Origin: Sphingomonadaceae bacterium | GTDB taxonomy: Bacteria; Pseudomonadota; Alphaproteobacteria; Sphingomonadales; Sphingomonadaceae | Length of the DNA: 55,173 bases | Assembly: GCA_947477745.1 (NCBI GenBank) | Contig: CANJUF010000022.1 | Coordinates: 1-55,173 of the forward strand | Reading direction: 5' to 3' | Shown: piece by piece, positions 51,547 to 55,173 of the stretch | How positions within the stretch are numbered: position 1 is the stretch's first letter | How the letters are laid out: each line of letters starts with the position of its first letter | Made by a program: the position numbers and the translations under genes | The notes under the pieces: generated by a model | The model's input: the letters and a program-made list of their open reading frames with translations, nothing else | What the model was told of the DNA's origin: nothing | Databases searched by the model: none

Positions 51547-52716
51547 GTGGGAGACTGGATCTTGGGCAATCTCAATGCCGATGCGCTGATTGGCGAGGCG
51601 CACAAGCGCACCGGCCTCACCGATTTCGGACCCGACACCTGGCAGGAAGGGCTTGGCGTGCTCGTCAAGTCGCTCAACGAGGAATCGGCGCTCAACGCGC
51701 GCGGCGAGGAGCTGATGGGGGGGCGCATCGTCGACCTGCTGTCCGAACGGCTCAAGTTCGAGCAGAGCTGGAAGGACAACCCCGGAATCGCGGACGAGCA
51801 GATCGTGCGCCCGGTGATCGGCATCGGCCTGGGCCGCTCCGGCTCCAATGCGCTCGGCTTCGTCATGGCGCAGGACCCCAACCGGCGCGTGCTGCGCTCT
51901 TGGGAAGCGCATTTCCCCAGCCCGCCGCCCGTGGAAGCGACGCAGCATACCGATCCGCGCATCGAGCTTCAGGCCGCGCGCCACAAGGCCGAGCGCGAGG
52001 AATTTCCCGAATCGGGCGACAAGGTGCCGACCGACCCGCGCGGCCCCACCGAATGCGTGTTCGTGCTGGCCTACGATTTCCGCTCGCAGCTGTTCGAGGC
52101 ATGGGGCCGCAATCCCAGCTACAGCGAGTGGCTGTTCTCGTGCGACATGACCCCGGCATACGACTTTCACAAGCGCGTGCTGCAGATGCTGCAATGGAAG
52201 TGCGGCCCCAAGAGCTGGTTCATCCGCAGCCCGCCGCACATGCACGGCGTGTTCGAGCTCGGCAAAACCTATCCCGACGCGAAGTTCATCCAGACACATC
52301 GCAACGTCGACGACATGATCCCATCGGAAGCCGCGCTGTTTTCCTCGCTGCTGACCCAGCTCACCGATGAGCCCGACGAGCCCTATATCGGCCGGCATCT
52401 CGCGGCGGTGCGGGTGATCTGCCTTGAGCGGCTGATGGCGTTCCGCGACCAGCATCCCGACAAGTTTTTCGACATCGGCTTCTACGAAATGGCCGAGGAC
52501 ATCATGGGCCGAATCCGCGCGCTCTACGCCTGGCTGGGCGACGAGCTGACCGACGAGGCGGCGCAGCGGATGGAAGCCTGGTGGGCGGCGAATTCGGCAG
52601 GCCGCCACGGCGGGCGCGACTATGACGCGGCCCGCTTCGGCGTCGACAAGAACGAACTGAAGCAGCGTTTTGCCTTCTATCACGACCGCTTCCCCGAGCT
52701 AACCCGCAAGCGGTAG
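51547..52716 (+). CDS. sulfotransferase-family (PF13469-type) protein 2
   Basis: A 389-residue relative of the 48262-49446 protein, sharing the ADALIGEAHKRTGLTDFG opening. Its P-loop is GLGRSGSNALGFVMAQDP, with Gly-Arg-Ser in place of Pro-Arg-Thr, and the 3'-phosphate region FIQTHRNVDDMIPSE lacks the Arg-His-Pro of protein 1. It may bind a different cofactor or be less active. The start is GTG 51547 or TTG 51562; GGGAG at 51549 fits TTG. Rightward operon, 28 bp before the second DUF1214-like gene. Confidence 0.75.
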   Translation: MGDWILGNLNADALIGEAHKRTGLTDFGPDTWQEGLGVLVKSLNEESALNARGEELMGGRIVDLLSERLKFEQSWKDNPGIADEQIVRPVIGIGLGRSGSNALGFVMAQDPNRRVLRSWEAHFPSPPPVEATQHTDPRIELQAARHKAEREEFPESGDKVPTDPRGPTECVFVLAYDFRSQLFEAWGRNPSYSEWLFSCDMTPAYDFHKRVLQMLQWKCGPKSWFIRSPPHMHGVFELGKTYPDAKFIQTHRNVDDMIPSEAALFSSLLTQLTDEPDEPYIGRHLAAVRVICLERLMAFRDQHPDKFFDIGFYEMAEDIMGRIRALYAWLGDELTDEAAQRMEAWWAANSAGRHGGRDYDAARFGVDKNELKQRFAFYHDRFPELTRKR

Positions 52717-52744
52717 GAGATATGCGAACGGGAGCGCGGCGCGG

Positions 52745-54049
52745 GTGATCCGGATTACGGCGCGCGAACGGCTGGCGCTGCTGGGAGCGATTGCAGGGGC
52801 TGCAGCGTTTCCCCCGCTTCGCGCGGCCGCTGCAAGAGAGGTGACGAACATGGCAGACAATCCCTCGCGCGACATGGAAGCGGCCTGGTCCGACCTGAGC
52901 GCCTCGCTCATGCAGGCATCCGAATTCGTGCAGCAGCACGCGAATTACCGCGCCGAGGAAAACCGCGCCTCGGCTTACCAGATGATGATCGGCGTGCTGG
53001 TCAAGGCGCTGGAGATGAACACGCGCGTCGATCCCGACTTCCCGGTCTGGCATGTCCACGACACCATGCACCTGTGCGGCGCCGACAACCCCGACCAGCG
53101 TTACCTCCAAACCCGGATCCGGGGCGGCGAAAGCTACCGGCTGTGGGGCCACCTCACCAACGAGGCGCGGCTCGACGTGCAGATCTACGCAGGCGAATCG
53201 ACCTCGCTGCCGCGCTCGACCGGGTTCCTCTCGTTCGAGGACATGCACATCGAAACGGACGGTTCGTTCGAGGTGTTCATCTCGCCCGAGCGGCACGGCA
53301 GGAACTGGATGGACAACCCGCCCGACAGCGCGCGCGTGCTGATCCGGCAGGTCTACAACGACTGGACCGTGGCCAAGCCGGGCGAAGTCCATATCGACCG
53401 CATCGGCTTCGAAGGCGCGCGGCGCACCGGGCCCAGGCAGGATGAACTTGCGCGCGGCCTGCGCGAAGCGGGCGCAAACCTGCTCCAGGATGTCGCTGCC
53501 TGGGCGAACCTGCACCAGACCGTCACCGATTCCGACCACGCCACCCCGGTCAACGCCATCCCACCGCCCGCCAGCACCTTTGCGCAAGGCGGCGCCAAGA
53601 ACCGCTACATGACCTTCTCGATCTACGACATTGCCGACGACGAGGCGCTGGTGCTGCGCTGGTGGCCGATGGGCGGCAGCTACCAGGCGGTGCACCTGCG
53701 CGACCTGTGGAACTCCTCGCTCGAATATACCAACATGCAATCGAGCCTGACCGGCGAGCAGTGCGAGGCAAGTCCGGATGGCTCGTTCTGGTGCGTGCTG
53801 AGCCACCGCGATCCCGGCATTGCCAACTGGCTCGATACTGGCGGGCTCAAGCGCGGCTATGTCGCGTTCCGCTATGACGGGATCGGCGACCGGCCCTTCG
53901 ATGCTAACAAGGTGCCGACGCTGCAAAAGGTGAAGTTCGGCGAGATTGCCGCGCACCTGCCGCCTGGCACGCCGCGCATCGCCAGCGAGCAACGCTTCGC
54001 CCAGATCGCCGCGCGCCGGCTGCACTTGCAGGCGCGCTGCCACCGCTGA
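52745..54049 (+). CDS. DUF1214-like protein 2
   Basis: A 434-codon frame paralogous to 49595-50971, with the C-terminal DUF1214 pattern NMQSSLTGEQCEASPDGSFW followed by HRDPGIANWLDTGG. Two starts compete. GTG 52745 gives a signal-like LLGAIAGAAAFPPLRAAAA. ATG 52850, with an excellent GAGAGGTG ribosome site, gives a cytosolic protein of 399 residues. The body opens NPSRDMEAAWSDLSASLMQA. It ends the rightward operon. Confidence 0.72.
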   Translation: MIRITARERLALLGAIAGAAAFPPLRAAAAREVTNMADNPSRDMEAAWSDLSASLMQASEFVQQHANYRAEENRASAYQMMIGVLVKALEMNTRVDPDFPVWHVHDTMHLCGADNPDQRYLQTRIRGGESYRLWGHLTNEARLDVQIYAGESTSLPRSTGFLSFEDMHIETDGSFEVFISPERHGRNWMDNPPDSARVLIRQVYNDWTVAKPGEVHIDRIGFEGARRTGPRQDELARGLREAGANLLQDVAAWANLHQTVTDSDHATPVNAIPPPASTFAQGGAKNRYMTFSIYDIADDEALVLRWWPMGGSYQAVHLRDLWNSSLEYTNMQSSLTGEQCEASPDGSFWCVLSHRDPGIANWLDTGGLKRGYVAFRYDGIGDRPFDANKVPTLQKVKFGEIAAHLPPGTPRIASEQRFAQIAARRLHLQARCHR

Positions 54050-54126
54050 AGGATAGCCTGGATGCGCTCGTGACCTTTGCGTTGACCGCGAGCGCACGAT
54101 CGTGGCAATGCTTGCGGCGTCGGCAC

Positions 54127-54155
54127 CCCGCCGGGGCGGCCGGTACCCCGGCGGG
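54127..54155. repeat. perfect 10-bp inverted repeat overlapping the tRNA 5' end
   Basis: CCCGCCGGGG at 54127-54136 and CCCCGGCGGG at 54146-54155 are perfect inverted copies around a nine-base centre. The right arm runs into the first five bases of the tRNA acceptor stem. It could be a leader hairpin or processing structure. Confidence 0.5.
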
Positions 54156-54224
54156 TGTAGCTCAATGGCAGAGCAGAAGCTTCCCAAGCTTACGACGAGG
54201 GTTCGATTCCCTTCACCCGCTCCA
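54151..54224 (+). tRNA. tRNA-Gly (anticodon CCC)
   Basis: A 74-nt cloverleaf. The acceptor stem GCGGGTG pairs with CACCCGC, the D arm is GCTC...GAGC, the anticodon loop is TTCCCAA with anticodon CCC (codon GGG), the T arm contains GGTTCGATTCC, and CCA is encoded. The 27-43 pair of the anticodon stem is G-A, a mismatch. No attachment-site duplication or integrase is seen near it. Confidence 0.93.
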
Positions 54225-54466
54225 TTTTCCAGTTAGAATATGTTCTTCAAATTGCGGAGGAAGCTTCAAGCATTTGTCCAGGTCAGAACTCCGACACAAT
54301 CGGCGGTTCAAATATCGAAATAAGATCCGTGCCGATCAATTCTTAGCATCGGGGCAACAGAACGCTTCGGCGCTTGGTTTCCAAATTTATCATTGCATTT
54401 CCGTTTTGCGGCGATAGCTACGCTCTCGTTCGAGTCGTTCGGTGCCAAGTCAACGGAGTTGCCACT
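54225..54466. other. 242-bp AT-richer spacer upstream of the PYP homologue
   Basis: This stretch is visibly more AT-rich than the rest of the window and holds no convincing gene. It presumably contains the promoter of the PYP-receiver pair, and ends with a GGAG ribosome site at 54455-54458. Confidence 0.45.
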
Positions 54467-54844
54467 GTGCCTGACGCGCTGACTTTCGATACCCCTGATC
54501 TCGCGAATGCCATTGAGGCGCTGTCTGCAGACGAGATCGACAACCTGCCGTTCGGCGTGGTCCTGCTCGACCGGGACGGCACAGTGAAAATTCACAACAA
54601 GGTGCGCACCCGCGAAGCCGGCCGGGGCGGAATGCCGACCGTGGGGCTGTCTTTTTTCACCGAGGTCGCTCCGTGCATGGACAATGGCCATTTCAAGGGC
54701 CGGCTGGAAAAGGCGCGGGCTGCGGGCAAGTTCGACATATCGTTTGAATTCATCGGCGATTTCGCCAATCGGGACAGCGAACTGTCTATCAGGGCGCAGC
54801 CATCAAGCGATGGCGGGACCTGGATATTCATGCAATCGGCATGA
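54467..54844 (+). CDS. photoactive yellow protein (PYP) homologue, PAS fold
   Basis: A 125-residue protein from GTG 54467, with a GGAG ribosome site 8 bases upstream; 125 is the exact length of canonical PYP. From LPFGVVLLD to the VAPC motif it aligns without gaps to Halorhodospira PYP. The chromophore cysteine is Cys70 in EVAPCMDN, and FF two before EVAP, RG near 53 and the SFEFIGDF stretch also match. Compared with canonical numbering, Tyr42 is His, Glu46 is Arg, Thr50 is Ala, Arg52 is kept and Phe96 is Gly. A thioester with p-coumarate is possible, but the normal phenolate hydrogen bonds would be absent. No tyrosine ammonia lyase or coumaroyl ligase gene is in the window. A receiver-domain gene follows. 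Confidence 0.82.
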   Translation: MPDALTFDTPDLANAIEALSADEIDNLPFGVVLLDRDGTVKIHNKVRTREAGRGGMPTVGLSFFTEVAPCMDNGHFKGRLEKARAAGKFDISFEFIGDFANRDSELSIRAQPSSDGGTWIFMQSA

Positions 54845-54863
54845 TCGGCGCAGGGGGCGTGCC

Positions 54864-55037
54864 ATGACCGAACCGATTGCGCACCGTATCCTGCTGGTCG
54901 AAGATCAGTTCCTGATCGCCCTCGATATCGAGGATACGCTCGAAGCTGCTGGCTGTAAGGTTGACGATCTAGCGGGACATCGAGTGCATGAGATTATAGG
55001 CGTTCGCGGAGCGCTTCATAGGGTGTTTTGCCATTGA
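54864..55037 (+). pseudogene. response-regulator receiver domain, disrupted by IS481
   Basis: The ATG at 54864, with an AGGGGG ribosome site, opens a CheY-like receiver: HRILLVEDQFLIALDIEDTL, with the acidic Glu-Asp pair at residues 13-14 and the first helix. Native similarity ends after about 36 residues at the CTAG at 54969-54972. The frame then runs into the inserted element and stops at 55037. The phospho-acceptor Asp (expected near residue 55) is lost from this reading frame. It lies 19 bp after the PYP homologue and was probably its operon partner. The remainder of the gene may lie beyond the element outside the window. Confidence 0.75.
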
Positions 55038-55173
55038 AGGCACCGTGTGGCCGATTGAAGTTGTAGAAGTTCTCCCACTCGGCAAGCTTGGCTTCGAGAT
55101 CGACGTCGTCTTTGTATGAGAGGAGCTGGTAAAACTCCTGCTGGTCAGAGCGATGGGATCGCTCGACCTTGCC
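54973..55173 (-). mobile_element. IS481-family element, 3' end with transposase C-terminus
   Basis: On the minus strand, 54994-55173 encodes the C-terminal about 59 residues of an IS481-family transposase. It has the third catalytic residue region (KVERSHRSDQQEFY) and the NRPHGAFNGKTPYEALRERL ending, with the stop at 54994-54996. The gene starts beyond the window. The short non-coding piece between the stop and the CTAG at 54969 would carry the element's end. IS481 elements prefer NCTAGN targets, which fits insertion into the receiver gene at that point. Confidence 0.82.

Noticed and set aside
54151..54224. tRNA-Gly as integration site of a genomic island
   Set aside because: No integrase gene, excisionase or duplicated tRNA 3' end is seen in the window.
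1..55173. CRISPR arrays, restriction, toxin-antitoxin or phage genes
   Set aside because: No regular repeat-spacer pattern and no recognisable defence or phage proteins were found.

Overview
The window looks like a chromosomal accessory region of a GC-rich alphaproteobacterium, most likely a sphingomonad of the Novosphingobium/Sphingobium/Sphingopyxis kind. The grounds are GC-rich third positions, dense ATGA/GTGA start-stop overlaps, an Oar-free TonB-receptor style, a copABCD set, and a long catabolic cluster rich in short-chain dehydrogenases, NTF2/SnoaL-fold proteins and PF13469-type sulfotransferases. Genus is an inference. Both window ends lie inside IS481-family transposase genes that point into the window: a plus-strand fragment at 1-152 and a minus-strand C-terminus at 54994-55173.

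Layout. (1) 89-1141: a secreted metallophosphoesterase whose 3' end is cut by the left IS481 remnant; 1267-2346: a zinc alcohol dehydrogenase. (2) 2488-8607: a probable metal-acquisition locus (DUF4198 periplasmic protein, small His-started periplasmic protein, HupE/UreJ-like permease, membrane-anchored protein, TonB-dependent receptor, PepSY membrane protein), coupled to a GhrA-like 2-hydroxyacid dehydrogenase. (3) 9527-32721: an amino-acid/amine catabolic region. It holds a serine/threonine-dehydratase-like enzyme, an M20 amidohydrolase, three FAD amine oxidoreductases, a type II HAD hydrolase, two aldehyde dehydrogenases, RidA, a D-threonine-aldolase-like enzyme, a DUF1624-type membrane protein, a bicupin, a complete Dpp/Opp-type ABC importer, a GNAT, a tartrate/D-malate dehydrogenase-like enzyme, a class III aminotransferase and an Lrp/AsnC regulator. 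Together they suggest import and oxidative deamination of amino-acid-like or opine-like compounds, possibly passing through glyoxylate, glycine or 3-hydroxyaspartate. (4) 32743-37681: copper resistance, with copA and copB plus a second CopB-like gene leftward and copC-copD rightward. A known type of alphaproteobacterial interspersed palindrome sits between copD and the next convergent gene. (5) 37735-54049: a catabolic cluster of unknown substrate. It has six NTF2/SnoaL-fold proteins, four SDRs, an enoyl-CoA hydratase, a 3-hydroxyisobutyrate-dehydrogenase-like enzyme, a zinc ADH, a DapB-like dehydrogenase, a xylose-isomerase-like TIM barrel, two sulfotransferase-fold proteins and two DUF1214-like proteins. 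Twelve genes between 49446 and 39923 run leftward as one tightly packed operon, with a second operon running rightward from the same divergent spacer. (6) 54151-54224: tRNA-Gly(CCC), then an AT-richer spacer, then a 125-residue photoactive-yellow-protein homologue (54467-54844) and a response-regulator gene disrupted by IS481 at a CTAG site.

The most unusual items are the PYP homologue, which aligns without gaps to canonical PYP over most of its length, keeps the chromophore cysteine and lacks the Tyr42/Glu46 pair; the NTF2/sulfotransferase/DUF1214 cluster; and a shared AT-rich motif upstream of both the ABC-importer operon and the aminotransferase-Lrp operon.
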